Shown: positions 51,421 through 60,660, numbered from the stretch's first letter. The stretch: DNA of 64,000 bases from WRHT01 sp031550525 (GCA_031550525.1 JAVBON010000023.1:30850-94849), one strand, 5' to 3'. Notes: generated by a model from the sequence alone, not told the origin. A program made the numbers and translations.

Positions 51421-51762
51421 ATGTTTGCCGACCCTCTGTCAAATTTAATGCTGGTCATGCTTATGTTTTTTGCCGGGCTGGTTGTCATGTTCGTTTTTAT
51501 TATGCGCCACCTGGATCTGGTAGAGCAAAACACCGAAGAAATACGCAGGCAGCTTACAGTGAGCATGATGGATATGGAACGTGGAATAAGCCGGATTCAA
51601 GCCGCCACGCAAAACGGGGAAACGTCTTCATGCGATATGACACAGGTTCCGCTGCCCTCCCCCTTGCCGCCGGAACCGGCCAAGGCAGGCGGCGCTCTGG
51701 CTCAAATGGAAGATTTGGTGGACCTTTTCGACCCGGCGGACCCCAAAGACGGCCGGGCCTGA
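51421..51762 (+). CDS. Small single-helix membrane protein
   Basis: The 113-residue protein has one N-terminal helix (NLMLVMLMFFAGLVVMFVFIM), a short coiled coil (LDLVEQNTEEIRRQL) and a Pro-rich, acidic cytoplasmic tail. A GTGGAG site precedes the ATG. It lies 37 bp upstream of nadK and may be co-transcribed. No family is recognised. Confidence 0.65.
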   Translation: MFADPLSNLMLVMLMFFAGLVVMFVFIMRHLDLVEQNTEEIRRQLTVSMMDMERGISRIQAATQNGETSSCDMTQVPLPSPLPPEPAKAGGALAQMEDLVDLFDPADPKDGRA

Positions 51763-51799
51763 TTCTGTAAGTACGTTCGTTTTTCTTGCGAGAACAAGC

Positions 51800-52651
51800 A
51801 TGCAACGCATACAGTCGGTAGGTATTGTAGTTAAACGCAACGATCCGGTTTCATTGGAGCTTTCCCAGGCCATTGAAGCCTGGCTGGCACAACGCGGCAT
51901 AAAAATTTTACGGCAAAATTCCGACCATAACTTCGCCTTGTTTGCCGCCGCCGATCTGGTGCTAAGCATTGGCGGCGACGGCTCCATGGTGCGTACCGCC
52001 AGAAGGCTGGTGGGCGAAGATATCCCCCTGGCCGGGGTAAACACCGGCAGGGTGGGTTTTTTGCCGGAGCTTACGCCGGAAAACTGGCAAAGCTGCCTCG
52101 AAGCGGCCATAACCAAAGGCCTTGCGTTGGAAAAACGCATGGCGCTGGAAATGGTGGTGACGCGTGGAGATGCCGAGGTGTTCAGCAGTGTGGCTGTTAA
52201 CGATGTGGTAATTTCGCGCGGCGGCATAGCCAGGCTGCTGGCCTTTGATTTGCAGGCAGGCGCATCCAAGCTTTTATACCTGCGCGCCGACGGCCTCATT
52301 ATATCCTCGCCCACCGGAGCCACGGCCTACTCCAGTTCCGCCGGCGGTCCCCTGCTCTACCCCACAATGAACGCCTATACCGTAACCGCCATATGCCCGT
52401 TCATGTCCAACATGGCCCCTCTGGTGCTTGGTCAGGAAATGGTGCTGAGTGTGACCATATGCGAGGCTGGCAGCAAAACTTACGCCACAATTGACGGGCA
52501 GGAGGTTTTCCGCCTGCAGGCCGGAGATGCCATGCGGGTTTACGGCCTGCCAGGCGGCATTACCTTTGCAAGTTTCGGGGTGAGCGATTATTTCAGCAAG
52601 CTGCGCTCATCAGGTCTGGTGGCGGATTCGCCCGGCTCACGCCGGGGTTGA
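51800..52651 (+). CDS. nadK: NAD kinase
   Basis: NadK phosphorylates NAD to NADP. The 283-residue protein has the invariant LSIGGDGSMVRTARR (GGDG motif), NTGRVGFLPEL and SSPTGATAYSSSAGGPLLYP. The N-terminal part is the Rossmann-like substrate domain. The length is typical. Confidence 0.97.
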   Translation: MQRIQSVGIVVKRNDPVSLELSQAIEAWLAQRGIKILRQNSDHNFALFAAADLVLSIGGDGSMVRTARRLVGEDIPLAGVNTGRVGFLPELTPENWQSCLEAAITKGLALEKRMALEMVVTRGDAEVFSSVAVNDVVISRGGIARLLAFDLQAGASKLLYLRADGLIISSPTGATAYSSSAGGPLLYPTMNAYTVTAICPFMSNMAPLVLGQEMVLSVTICEAGSKTYATIDGQEVFRLQAGDAMRVYGLPGGITFASFGVSDYFSKLRSSGLVADSPGSRRG

Positions 52652-52733
52652 GGCCAGACGCCAGCCAGCATAACGCAAACGCGGCCCCCGCGTTTGCCCA
52701 GCGCCATGCGGCCATGCCGCCAGATACGGCACA

Positions 52734-52860
52734 ATGCGCCAGTGCGCTTATTGCCCGCCATGTGCATGCGCCAGCGCGCCTATTACAGCCATATGCATGC
52801 GCCAGCGCGCGTATTACGCTTATTTTCACGCGCCATGCATGCGCTATACGGCAGCGCAAG
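52734..52860. repeat. Degenerate ~31-bp tandem repeat
   Basis: Units starting ATGCGCCAG(C/T)GCGC lie at 52734, 52766 and 52797, with a diverged fourth near 52828. They fill most of the space between the convergent nadK and tpx stops. There are no spacers, so it is not CRISPR. Confidence 0.65.
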
Positions 52861-52886
52861 CGCACCACACTCCAATAAAAAAACAG

Positions 52887-53417
52887 TTACTTTCCTTCCT
52901 GCGCTATCAGCCTGGAGGCGGCGGCCTCGACATCGTCAAAATCCACCTGGTTGGTTATTTCCCGCACCATTTGAATATATGTTATGGAGCGGTCTTTGCT
53001 GATAATGAAGACGGAACGGGACAGCAGGCGCATTTCTTTTATGGCTACGCCGTAAGCCAGACCGAAATTGAGGTTGAGGTGGTCTGAAAGCGTTGTCACG
53101 CCCGAAGCCTTTTTTTCCAGCACCCAGCGGGACTGCGCAAAGGGCAGATCGCACGATACCACCAGTACGGCCGTATCCGGCCCCAGCGATTCGCTCATGG
53201 CCACAAAGCGCCTGGCCTGCTCATCGCATACCGAGGTGTCCAGCGAAGGCAGCACCGAAAGCACCAGCCGTTTGCCCTTATAGTCGCCAAGCGTTTTTAT
53301 GCTTAAATCATTGGCCTGTAGTTTAAAATCCGGGGCTTGAGCTCCAACTGTCAGTTCCTGCCCCAAAAGTGTGATCGGATTGCCGGAAAAAGTCACTATA
53401 CCCTTGCGTTCTACCAT
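52887..53417 (-). CDS. tpx: Thiol peroxidase
   Basis: Tpx is a peroxiredoxin that reduces hydrogen peroxide and lipid peroxides with thioredoxin. The 176-residue protein has the Tpx start GIVTFSGNPITLLGQELTVG, the peroxidatic cysteine in LDTSVCDEQARRF and the resolving cysteine in VSCDLPFAQSRW. The spacing is that of atypical 2-Cys peroxiredoxins. It suits an anaerobe exposed to oxygen. Confidence 0.97.
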   Translation of the reverse strand: MVERKGIVTFSGNPITLLGQELTVGAQAPDFKLQANDLSIKTLGDYKGKRLVLSVLPSLDTSVCDEQARRFVAMSESLGPDTAVLVVSCDLPFAQSRWVLEKKASGVTTLSDHLNLNFGLAYGVAIKEMRLLSRSVFIISKDRSITYIQMVREITNQVDFDDVEAAASRLIAQEGK

Positions 53418-53608
53418 TGTACGCTCCTTGCGCGTTAACGTTTTTTACAGTTCATGGCAAAGTATATCCGGTTGGTTTATTTTGTAAATTATTCTCTTGC
53501 CGTTATTTGCCTACAAAGTTATACACGCTATTATAAAAAATAATGTATCCGGCGAAAAATGGCTGACAAATTTTGTAACCCCCGCTGCGAAAACGCAAGC
53601 ATGCGATA

Positions 53609-54733
53609 ATGAATATTATAATCCTTACATCGGCCGGCATGGCCACCGGCGGAGTGCGTCAATCCTTGTACCTCGCGGCCGGCCTGCGCGATATGGGGCA
53701 TTCGGTGGATTTTATCTGCCGTCCCGATAGCGAGACAAAAAAGCTGGCCCTTGGCATGGGTATGCGCTGCACCGACTTGCCCAAAAAAATCCGCGATGTT
53801 AACCGCACCCTGCGCGGCCTTATGCCCAAAGGCGAGCCGGTAGTGGTGCATGCCTTTCACAACCGTGGCGTGAAACTGGCGGCTTATCTCGGCACACTAT
53901 GGCGTTTTCAAGGGTTGCCGGTAGTGTGCGTGGCGCACAGGGGCGTTACCTCGCGGCCCGGCAACCCGCTTCCTTACCTGCTGCCGGGCATACGCTCATA
54001 CATGGTCAATTCCAAAATATGCGCCTCCCTCATGCCTTTGCTTTGGCGTCGCAAGCGTTGCCACCTGGTCAGCAACTCGGTGCCGGAAGAACGCCTCGTG
54101 CCGGTTAATACGGTACAGGAGATAAGGCAGGAGCTGGAAATTCCCGAAGACCATCTTGTTGTGGGCAACGTGGCCTATAACAAACCGGAAAAAGGCGTTG
54201 CCGAGCTTATAAAAGCCTTTGCGGCGTCCCGCGCGCACATTCCGCCGTCCACCCTGGTGGTGGTTGGCGTTACGCCTGAGCTTTTTATGCCCTTGTGCAA
54301 TGAGCTTGGCGTTACGGAATATGTCAGGTTGGTGAAAAGAACGGAACATGTGGCCAATTACGTGCAGATAATGGCACTTATGAGCTTTACCTCGCGTTTT
54401 ATAGAATCACAGCCCAATGTGATTATGGAGGCCATGTCGATGGGTATTCCGGTGATTGGCGGCAATATAGGCGGCATACCGGACATGCTGCCGCCGGATT
54501 GTCTGTTTGACCCCAAAGACGTTAGTTCCATTAGTGCAAAGATAATTGAAAAAATGAACAATCCCGAACGCCTAAGGGAAATGGCTCAAGAAAATCTGCA
54601 AAAGAAATATCTGTTTTCAATGGATCACAGGCTGAAAATAGTGCTGGAACAGTACGCCGCAGTGCTGAAGGAAAGGCATCTGGACGTTACACCGCCAACA
54701 GCCCGTGGCGCTGGCGCCAAACCGCGGCAATAG
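53609..54733 (+). CDS. Family 4-type glycosyltransferase
   Basis: The 374-residue protein has the GT-B layout: N-terminal NIIILTSAGMATGGVRQSLYLAAGL and the C-terminal nucleotide-sugar region with GLL-like IPEDHLVVGNVAYNKPEKGVAELIKAF, then FIESQPNVIMEAMSMGIPVIGGNIGG, the E-x7-E type motif. It lies on its own, 90 bp ahead of a response regulator. The substrates are unknown; lipopolysaccharide core or glycan assembly is the usual role. Confidence 0.9.
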   Translation: MNIIILTSAGMATGGVRQSLYLAAGLRDMGHSVDFICRPDSETKKLALGMGMRCTDLPKKIRDVNRTLRGLMPKGEPVVVHAFHNRGVKLAAYLGTLWRFQGLPVVCVAHRGVTSRPGNPLPYLLPGIRSYMVNSKICASLMPLLWRRKRCHLVSNSVPEERLVPVNTVQEIRQELEIPEDHLVVGNVAYNKPEKGVAELIKAFAASRAHIPPSTLVVVGVTPELFMPLCNELGVTEYVRLVKRTEHVANYVQIMALMSFTSRFIESQPNVIMEAMSMGIPVIGGNIGGIPDMLPPDCLFDPKDVSSISAKIIEKMNNPERLREMAQENLQKKYLFSMDHRLKIVLEQYAAVLKERHLDVTPPTARGAGAKPRQ

Positions 54734-54823
54734 CCGCGGGCTTGTATGTTCTCGGTTTTTATCCGCCGGGGCGCAATAATTAACTAATGCTCCCTGCCTA
54801 TTTAAATTTGAAGGTGCATAGGC

Positions 54824-55525
54824 ATGCTGGCCAGTATTCTAATAATTGATGACGATGAAGAGCTTTTCGCACTGCTGCGAAACTATCTTGAAGTAGAAAA
54901 CTTTCGTTGCTCCAGCGCGCTTGACGCGGAAACCGCGTTGAAAATGCTTGAGCAGACGCATTTTGACATAGTCATTCTTGATGTGATGCTGCCCGGCATG
55001 AACGGCTTTGACGTATTGCGCCACATACGCTCACAAAACAACACGCGCCTTTTGCCAGTGCTTATGCTTACCGCCAAAGGCGACGAAGTGGACCGTATAG
55101 TGGGCCTTGAAATGGGGGCGGACGATTATCTGGGCAAGCCTTTCAACCCGCGGGAGCTTGTTGCCAGACTGCGCGCCTTGTTAAGGCGCATTCAAAAGCC
55201 TGCCGATACGCGGCCGGAAACTACCCGACAAATAGGCTCCATAACAATAAACAAAAATGCCTTGTGCATAACGTGCGGTGCGGTAAAGCAAGATCTTTCG
55301 TCTTCTGAAATGCGCCTTTTGGAATATCTCACGGAAAATATCGGGCAAGTTGTAACACGCGACTTTTTATATAAAAAACTCTTTGGGCACCTGCCCCACC
55401 CCAGCGACCGCAGCCTGGATATGCTGGTAAGCCGCTTGCGCCGCAAATTGGGGCCAAGGCCGGACGGCAGCGAGCGCATCCGTTCCGTGCGCAGCGAGGG
55501 CTACATATATCTTTGCGAGGAATAA
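54824..55525 (+). CDS. OmpR/PhoB-family response regulator
   Basis: The 233-residue protein has a receiver domain with the acidic pocket DDDEE, phospho-acceptor aspartate in DIVILDVMLPG, TAKG (Thr) and the lysine in GKPFNPRE, then a winged-helix DNA-binding domain (LFGHLPHPSDRSLDMLVSRLRRKLG). No histidine kinase gene is adjacent, so it is an orphan in this window. The ribosome site GAAGGTG lies upstream of the ATG. Confidence 0.95.
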   Translation: MLASILIIDDDEELFALLRNYLEVENFRCSSALDAETALKMLEQTHFDIVILDVMLPGMNGFDVLRHIRSQNNTRLLPVLMLTAKGDEVDRIVGLEMGADDYLGKPFNPRELVARLRALLRRIQKPADTRPETTRQIGSITINKNALCITCGAVKQDLSSSEMRLLEYLTENIGQVVTRDFLYKKLFGHLPHPSDRSLDMLVSRLRRKLGPRPDGSERIRSVRSEGYIYLCEE

Positions 55526-55738
55526 CAAAAAAACCGCGCGGGTATGTGGTGTGGCCATCCACTTACGCTGCTGGCGATAAAAAAAGCCCCCGGTCTGTCC
55601 GGGGGCCGTTTCCCGCAGTCCTTTATGTTTTTGCTTGCGGGAGTACAACTTGACGTTGCGATGTTTTTTGGCCGGCGGCGCGTGCTTTTTGCGCTGTTTC
55701 GGCTCTTCCAGCTCAATTACAAACAATGTTTTACCCAT
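55367..55738 (-). CDS. Doubtful small basic protein, frame running through a terminator
   Basis: The ATG at 55738 has AAAAGGAG at good spacing and starts MGKTLFVIELEEPKQRKKHA, followed by a Lys/His-rich stretch. A strong minus-strand terminator lies at 55579-55606, about 45 codons in, yet the frame has no stop until inside the response-regulator gene. Only the first ~45 residues look real. Either the natural stop was lost, or the mature gene is short and a frame error sits before the terminator. Confidence 0.35.
   Translation of the reverse strand: MGKTLFVIELEEPKQRKKHAPPAKKHRNVKLYSRKQKHKGLRETAPGQTGGFFYRQQRKWMATPHTRAVFLLFLAKIYVALAAHGTDALAAVRPWPQFAAQAAYQHIQAAVAGVGQVPKEFFI
55579..55606 (-). terminator. 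Minus-strand terminator inside the small ORF
   Basis: GCCCCCGG pairs with CCGGGGGC around TCTGT; the minus strand then runs into seven T. Confidence 0.8.
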
Positions 55739-55829
55739 TTCTTGCTCCTTTTCGCCATTGGCGCAAAGCAGTATACGCCTTGCCGCCAAACTTGCCAATA
55801 CCTTTGCCGCGCTAACGTACCATAGAGCC

Positions 55830-56975
55830 CTATGCCATGCGCATGCCGGTTTTCAAGGCGCGGCAAAGCCTTTCGCAAGCGCCGCGTATCAGATCCGGCC
55901 CTTCATCCATGCATTCGCGCAGGCTCATTGGCTTATAAGGGCAACCCATTACCACATCCATGCCTACGCCATACAAATCGGCATACCCCTGCCCCAGCCC
56001 GCCGGAAAGACAAACTGCCGGAACTCCGGCGGCAGCGGCCAAACGCGCAACACCGGCCGGGGCCTTGCCAAAGGCCGTTTGAAAATCGGTGTTGCCTTCG
56101 CCAGTTATAAGGAGCGACGCACCCTGCAATTGCCCGGCAAAGCCTGTGGCTTCAATAATAATATCAATGCCGGCACATATTCTGGCCTTGGTGAACCAAA
56201 GCAAACCGGCCCCCAGCCCTCCGGCGGCACCAGCTCCTGGCGTGTCCGCCACTGCCCTGCCTATAGCCTCGCTTACAACCGCCGCGTAAGAGGCCATGGC
56301 CTGGTCCAGCTTGAGCGCAAGTTCCGCGCCCACGCCTTTTTGCGGTCCGAATACCGCCGTGGCCCCACGCGGGCCGCATAAGGGGTTATCAACGTCTGAA
56401 GCCGCTGTAACTTCGGCTTCGCGCAGCCGTGGGTCCAAATTTGACAAATCCACCGTCCGTACCAGAGCCAACGAGGCGGCGCAGGCAGGCAGCTCCTGCC
56501 CGGCAGCGTCAAGAAAACGCGCGCCCAAAGCCACGGCCAAGCCCAAGCCGCCATCATTGGTGGCGCTGCCGCCAAGACCTATTATAATTTTGCGAAAACC
56601 AGCGTCCAGAGCCGCCTTTAGCAGTTCTCCGGTGCCATATGTGCCGGAACGCAACGGGTCCGCCCCTATCTCCCGCACCAGAGGCAGGCCAGAGGCCGCC
56701 GCCATTTCTATTACGGCCGTAACGCCATCGCCCAGCACGCCCCAGACGGCAGTCACAGTCTGGCCGGGCAGCGGCCCGGCCACCGCGCTCTGGCGCAGCG
56801 AGCCGCCGGTAGCGGAAACAAGGGCCTCAACCGTGCCTTCGCCGCCATCGGCCAAAGGTATTTTTACCACTTGGGCATCGGGGAAAACGGCTTTTACGCC
56901 GCTTTCCATAGCCGTGGCCGCATCCGTGGCGCTTACGCTGCCTTTATAAGAGTCCGGCGCAACAATTACACGCAT
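55830..56975 (-). CDS. Glycerate kinase (GarK/GlxK type)
   Basis: The 381-residue protein starts MRVIVAPDSYKGSVSATDAA, typical of glycerate 2-kinases, which phosphorylate D-glycerate with ATP for entry to glycolysis. PLADGGEGTVEAL, IIIGLGGSATNDGGLG and LITGEGNTDFQT-like segments are all present. GAGGGG precedes the ATG. It is a single gene. Confidence 0.95.
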   Translation of the reverse strand: MRVIVAPDSYKGSVSATDAATAMESGVKAVFPDAQVVKIPLADGGEGTVEALVSATGGSLRQSAVAGPLPGQTVTAVWGVLGDGVTAVIEMAAASGLPLVREIGADPLRSGTYGTGELLKAALDAGFRKIIIGLGGSATNDGGLGLAVALGARFLDAAGQELPACAASLALVRTVDLSNLDPRLREAEVTAASDVDNPLCGPRGATAVFGPQKGVGAELALKLDQAMASYAAVVSEAIGRAVADTPGAGAAGGLGAGLLWFTKARICAGIDIIIEATGFAGQLQGASLLITGEGNTDFQTAFGKAPAGVARLAAAAGVPAVCLSGGLGQGYADLYGVGMDVVMGCPYKPMSLRECMDEGPDLIRGACERLCRALKTGMRMA

Positions 56976-57392
56976 GGTTTTACCCCTCTTAAAGCGTGAC
57001 GCATGGCTTTATGTTGAAAATACGCAAGGTACGCGCCTTGCTAACCGGCACGGGCAATTGCAAATCGCAATCAGGTAACGCCAATGCGCAAAGGCGGGCA
57101 TACCCTTGCCAGAAACAAGGCCGTACGGAGCTTTTATAACACCCGTACCAGCCTGGCTGCGGCCTGTAAAACATTTTTTGAACCGCATGCAAAAAAATGC
57201 GCGCGGGATATTGCGAAACCAAAGCGCATGCTGTAATCAAAGCAAGCATATTTTTTTATAATTATACAATTAGTTATATTTATAAAAATTGTCATATATA
57301 ACACTTTGATAATTTTGATAAATTATCAAATATCCACGCTTTACTCATACCTGGCCGCATGCAGCGGGCCTGCCCAAAATACCGGAGGATAT
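56976..57392. other. AT-rich control region of gdhA
   Basis: 417 bp between the divergent glycerate kinase and gdhA genes, very AT-rich from about 57240. It contains the palindrome at 57305-57330 and no ORF. Confidence 0.5.
57305..57330. promoter_or_regulatory. Palindromic operator candidate upstream of gdhA
   Basis: TTTGATAATTT and its perfect complement AAATTATCAAA are separated by four bases (TGAT). The site lies about 60-90 bp upstream of the gdhA start. The binding protein is unknown. Confidence 0.45.
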
Positions 57393-58745
57393 ATGTCTTA
57401 CACCCAGCAAATTCTTGAGGGCCTTAAAAAGAACTGCCCAGGCCAACCGGAATTTTACCAGGCCGTCACCGAAGTTCTCGCATCCATATCCCCCCTGCTT
57501 GAGAAAGATCCCAAATACACCAAGCATAGAATAATCGAAAGGCTGATAGAGCCGGATCGCCTGGTTGCCTTCCGCGTTGTGTGGCATGACGACAAGGGCG
57601 ACGTGCAGGTAAACAAGGCCTTTCGCATACAGTTCAATAACGCCGTCGGCCCTTACAAGGGCGGTTTGCGCTTTCACCCCAGCGTTAACGCCAGCATCAT
57701 AAAATTTCTCGGCTTTGAGCAGATTTTCAAAAACGCCCTCACCGGTCTGGCTATTGGCGGGGCCAAAGGCGGTTCCAACTTCGACCCCAAAGGCAAGTCC
57801 GATAACGAAATCATGCGCTTCTGCCAGTCTTTCATGACTGAAATGTTCAACTATGTCGGGCCCACCATTGACGTGCCCGCTGGCGACATAGGCGTTGGCG
57901 CGCGCGAAATAGGCTATCTTATGGGGCAATACAAGCGCCTTACCCACCGCCACGAAGGCGTGCTTACCGGCAAAGGCATACACTACGGCGGCTCGCTGGC
58001 CCGCACCGAAGCCACCGGCTACGGCGCGGTGTACTTTGCCCAAAACATGCTGGAAGCGCGTGGCGACTCGCTCCAAGGCGCGACCTGCGTGGTCTCCGGT
58101 TCCGGCAACGTGGCAGTTTACACCATCGAAAAACTCTACCAAATTGGCGCCAAGCCGGTTACGGTATCCGATTCCAACGGCATGATCCATCACCCATCCG
58201 GCATAAACCTGCAAGTGCTGAAGCAGGTTAAAGAAGTAGAGCGCGCCCGCCTTACCCGCTACAAAGAGCTTTGCCCCGACGCCACCTATACGCCTGTGGA
58301 AAGCTACCCGCAGGGCCGTAACCTGGTTTACTCCATACCCTGCAAGGCCGCTTTCCCCAGCGCCACCCAAAACGAAGTAAGCGCCGAAGACGCTAAAGAA
58401 CTGCTTAAAAACGGCTGCATCTGCGTGACCGAAGGCTCCAACATGCCCTCCACCCAAGCCGCCGCCGATATATTTGTGGATTCCAAAATCTGCTACGCCC
58501 CCAGCAAGGCCTCAAATGCGGGCGGCGTTTCCGTAAGCCAGCTTGAAATGGCCCAAAACTCCTCCATGCGCCCCTGGACCTTTGAAACAGTGGATAACGC
58601 CCTGCGCGACATCATGAAAGGCATATTCACCAGCGCATCCGAAACCGCCAAAGAGTTCGGGCAGCCCACCAACCTCGTGCTCGGCTCCAACATCGCCGGG
58701 TTCCGCAAAGTGGCCCAGTGCATGATATCTTTGGGTGATTATTAA
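57393..58745 (+). CDS. gdhA: NADP-type glutamate dehydrogenase
   Basis: The enzyme interconverts 2-oxoglutarate plus ammonia and glutamate. The 450-residue protein has the catalytic region GPYKGGLRFHPSVN, IGGAKGGSNFDPKGKSD and the dinucleotide site VVSGSGNVAVYTIEKL. The length and the GSNFDPKGKSD wording are those of hexameric class I (assimilatory) enzymes. The ATG at 57393 follows GGAGG; the upstream frame start is spurious. A palindrome upstream may be its operator. Confidence 0.97.
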   Translation: MSYTQQILEGLKKNCPGQPEFYQAVTEVLASISPLLEKDPKYTKHRIIERLIEPDRLVAFRVVWHDDKGDVQVNKAFRIQFNNAVGPYKGGLRFHPSVNASIIKFLGFEQIFKNALTGLAIGGAKGGSNFDPKGKSDNEIMRFCQSFMTEMFNYVGPTIDVPAGDIGVGAREIGYLMGQYKRLTHRHEGVLTGKGIHYGGSLARTEATGYGAVYFAQNMLEARGDSLQGATCVVSGSGNVAVYTIEKLYQIGAKPVTVSDSNGMIHHPSGINLQVLKQVKEVERARLTRYKELCPDATYTPVESYPQGRNLVYSIPCKAAFPSATQNEVSAEDAKELLKNGCICVTEGSNMPSTQAAADIFVDSKICYAPSKASNAGGVSVSQLEMAQNSSMRPWTFETVDNALRDIMKGIFTSASETAKEFGQPTNLVLGSNIAGFRKVAQCMISLGDY

Positions 58746-58764
58746 GATTAATATAATTGAGCTA

Positions 58765-58799
58765 AAAACAGAGGGGGCCGCGAGGCCCCCTCTGTTTTT
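58765..58799. terminator. Bidirectional terminator of gdhA
   Basis: AAAAACAGAGGGGGCC and its complement form a 15-16-bp stem around GCGA, with T tracts on both strands. Confidence 0.9.
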
Positions 58800-58901
58800 A
58801 GCTTTCGGCATAAGAATTGCAACCTTGTGTGAACTAAGTTAAGCTTTGGCAGGCAAGCCAGAGAGCCTGCCGTAAAATCTTTTATGTTTGTGGGGTAAGC
58901 C

Positions 58902-59921
58902 GTGCCTGTAATGCCTGATAGCGCTGAACAATTGAGCGGTCCGCAAAAAACGGCGGTACTGCTTTTGGCCATGGGCGAGAAATTCGCGTCTGAAGTTTTC
59001 AAGCGCATGGAACGTCAAGAAATTGTCGCCATCTCCAAAGCCATGGTGGATCTTGATGCCATACCCAAAGAAGTGGTGGAGGGCGTGCTGCGCGAATACC
59101 ACCACGCCCTTGTTACGGGCCAGCAGATGGTGCGCGGCGGGCAAGACGCCGTGCGCAAGCTTATGCTCACCAACGTTGACGAAGATACCGCCAAATATAT
59201 TACAGACCTGCTCAATCTGGATGCGGCGGCCGCGCCCTTCCGCGAGCTGGGCAACATCTCGCCCAAGCTTATGGCCCAGATTTTACGCAACGAGCACCCG
59301 CAAACCCTCTCGCTCATATTGGGGCACCTTGTGCCCGATCAGGCGGCGGAACTGCTTACCAACCTGCCCGCCGGCGTGCGTACCGAAATTCTCATGCGTC
59401 TGGCAAGGCTTGAGGCAGTGCCGGAAGATATGCTCCAGGCCGTGGATAAAGTGCTGCAAAGCCAGATTATCGCCATGGGCGGCAAAGAGGGCCGCAAGGT
59501 TGGCGGCGTGCAGTCCGTGGCGGAAATACTCAACGCCGTGGACCGCGCGACGGAAGAAGAAGTGCTGGCCGAAATCGAAGGCGAATCCGCCCAGATGGCC
59601 GAAGACATCCGCGCCCTCATGTTCGTGTTTGACGACGTCAAAAACCTTGACGACAAGGCCATACGCGAAATACTCAAGGAAATCAGCAATGAAGACCTTA
59701 CCATGTCTTTACGCGGCTCCAACGACGAAATGCGCGAAGTATTCTTCCGCAACATGTCAGAGCGCGCTTCCAGCATGATTAGGGAAGACCTGGAGATTAT
59801 GGGGCCGGTGCGTCTGGCCGACGTGGAAGGCGCGCAGATGAACGTAATAAAAGCCGTGCGCAAGCTGGAGGCCGAGGGCCGCATCATAGTAAGCCGCGGC
59901 AGCAGCGATGTGTTTATTTAA
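58902..59921 (+). CDS. fliG: Flagellar motor switch protein FliG
   Basis: The 339-residue protein begins with a GTG (58902) and carries LSGPQKTAVLLLAMGEKFAS, the middle-domain EHPQTLSLILGHL segment and the C-terminal torque helix region with FDDVKNLDDKAIREILKEI and AMLREDLE-like SSMIREDLEIMGPVRLADVE. FliG transmits stator force and rotation sense. fliF, the usual upstream gene, is not here; the gene starts 100 bp after the gdhA terminator, so it has its own promoter. Confidence 0.97.
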   Translation: MPVMPDSAEQLSGPQKTAVLLLAMGEKFASEVFKRMERQEIVAISKAMVDLDAIPKEVVEGVLREYHHALVTGQQMVRGGQDAVRKLMLTNVDEDTAKYITDLLNLDAAAAPFRELGNISPKLMAQILRNEHPQTLSLILGHLVPDQAAELLTNLPAGVRTEILMRLARLEAVPEDMLQAVDKVLQSQIIAMGGKEGRKVGGVQSVAEILNAVDRATEEEVLAEIEGESAQMAEDIRALMFVFDDVKNLDDKAIREILKEISNEDLTMSLRGSNDEMREVFFRNMSERASSMIREDLEIMGPVRLADVEGAQMNVIKAVRKLEAEGRIIVSRGSSDVFI

Positions 59922-59943
59922 AGGCTCACTTTAAGGATTGCGC

Positions 59944-60660
59944 ATGGCAGACGAGCATACACCGGAATCAGGCAAGGCCTGGGGCCGCATCTATATGGGC
60001 GATCGCGTCGCGGAGCTAAGCGATGTGGAGCGCAGGCGCTCCAACGCCTGGACCGAGCAGGACGAGGCCGATTATCTGGCCAAAGTGCGCCAGAAAGCGC
60101 AAGACATGGCAAAAGAGATTCTCGCCAAAGCCGAGCGCGATGCTGCGGCCCTGCGCGAGCAGGCCGCGCAGGAAGGCTATGCCGAAGGCATAAAACAGGC
60201 TGAAGCCGAGTTGGCCGAGTTGCGCGGCTCCATGGGCGATACGGTGCAAGCTGTGCTTGGAGCCATTCAGGACCAAAGCGGCGAGTTGATAAAACATTGG
60301 AAGGACGATTTGGCCGCCTTGGTGCGCCTTGCGGTGGAAAAAGCCCTTGCCGTAACCTTGGACCAAGACAGGGCCAAAGTGCTGGAAGGCCTGTTCACCC
60401 AAGCTGTGCAGGCCTTGGAAAACAGCCGGAGCATTGTTGTCAGATGCAACCCCGAAGATGCGGCGGCTGTTGAGGATATTATCAATTTGGGCAGCGAAAA
60501 ATACCCTGAGCTGGCAAAATGGAAGGTCATAGGCGATGCCTCGGTAACCCCCGGCGGCATTCTGGTGGAGAGCGAATCTTCCCTTGCCGACAACAGCATA
60601 GAAAGCCGCCAGGCCGCCGTAATGAAGGCGCTGGAAACCATTACCCTGCCAAAAAACTAG
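59944..60660 (+). CDS. fliH: Flagellar assembly protein FliH
   Basis: The 238-residue protein has a charged N-terminal region, a coiled coil (KVRQKAQDMAKEILAKAERD) with a FliH-like repeat-rich helix, and a C-terminal domain (AVEKALAVTLDQDRAKVLEG...VRCNPEDAAAVE...ASVTPGGILVESES) that binds the ATPase FliI. It follows fliG after 22 bp; the ATG at 59944 has AAGGA upstream. fliI, normally next, is missing from this locus. Confidence 0.9.
   Translation: MADEHTPESGKAWGRIYMGDRVAELSDVERRRSNAWTEQDEADYLAKVRQKAQDMAKEILAKAERDAAALREQAAQEGYAEGIKQAEAELAELRGSMGDTVQAVLGAIQDQSGELIKHWKDDLAALVRLAVEKALAVTLDQDRAKVLEGLFTQAVQALENSRSIVVRCNPEDAAAVEDIINLGSEKYPELAKWKVIGDASVTPGGILVESESSLADNSIESRQAAVMKALETITLPKN

Noticed and set aside
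55635..56381. 248-codon frame opposite glycerate kinase
   Set aside because: It overlaps the well-supported kinase gene and the terminator; shadow frame.
57345..58457. 370-codon frame antisense to gdhA
   Set aside because: Codon-bias shadow of gdhA.
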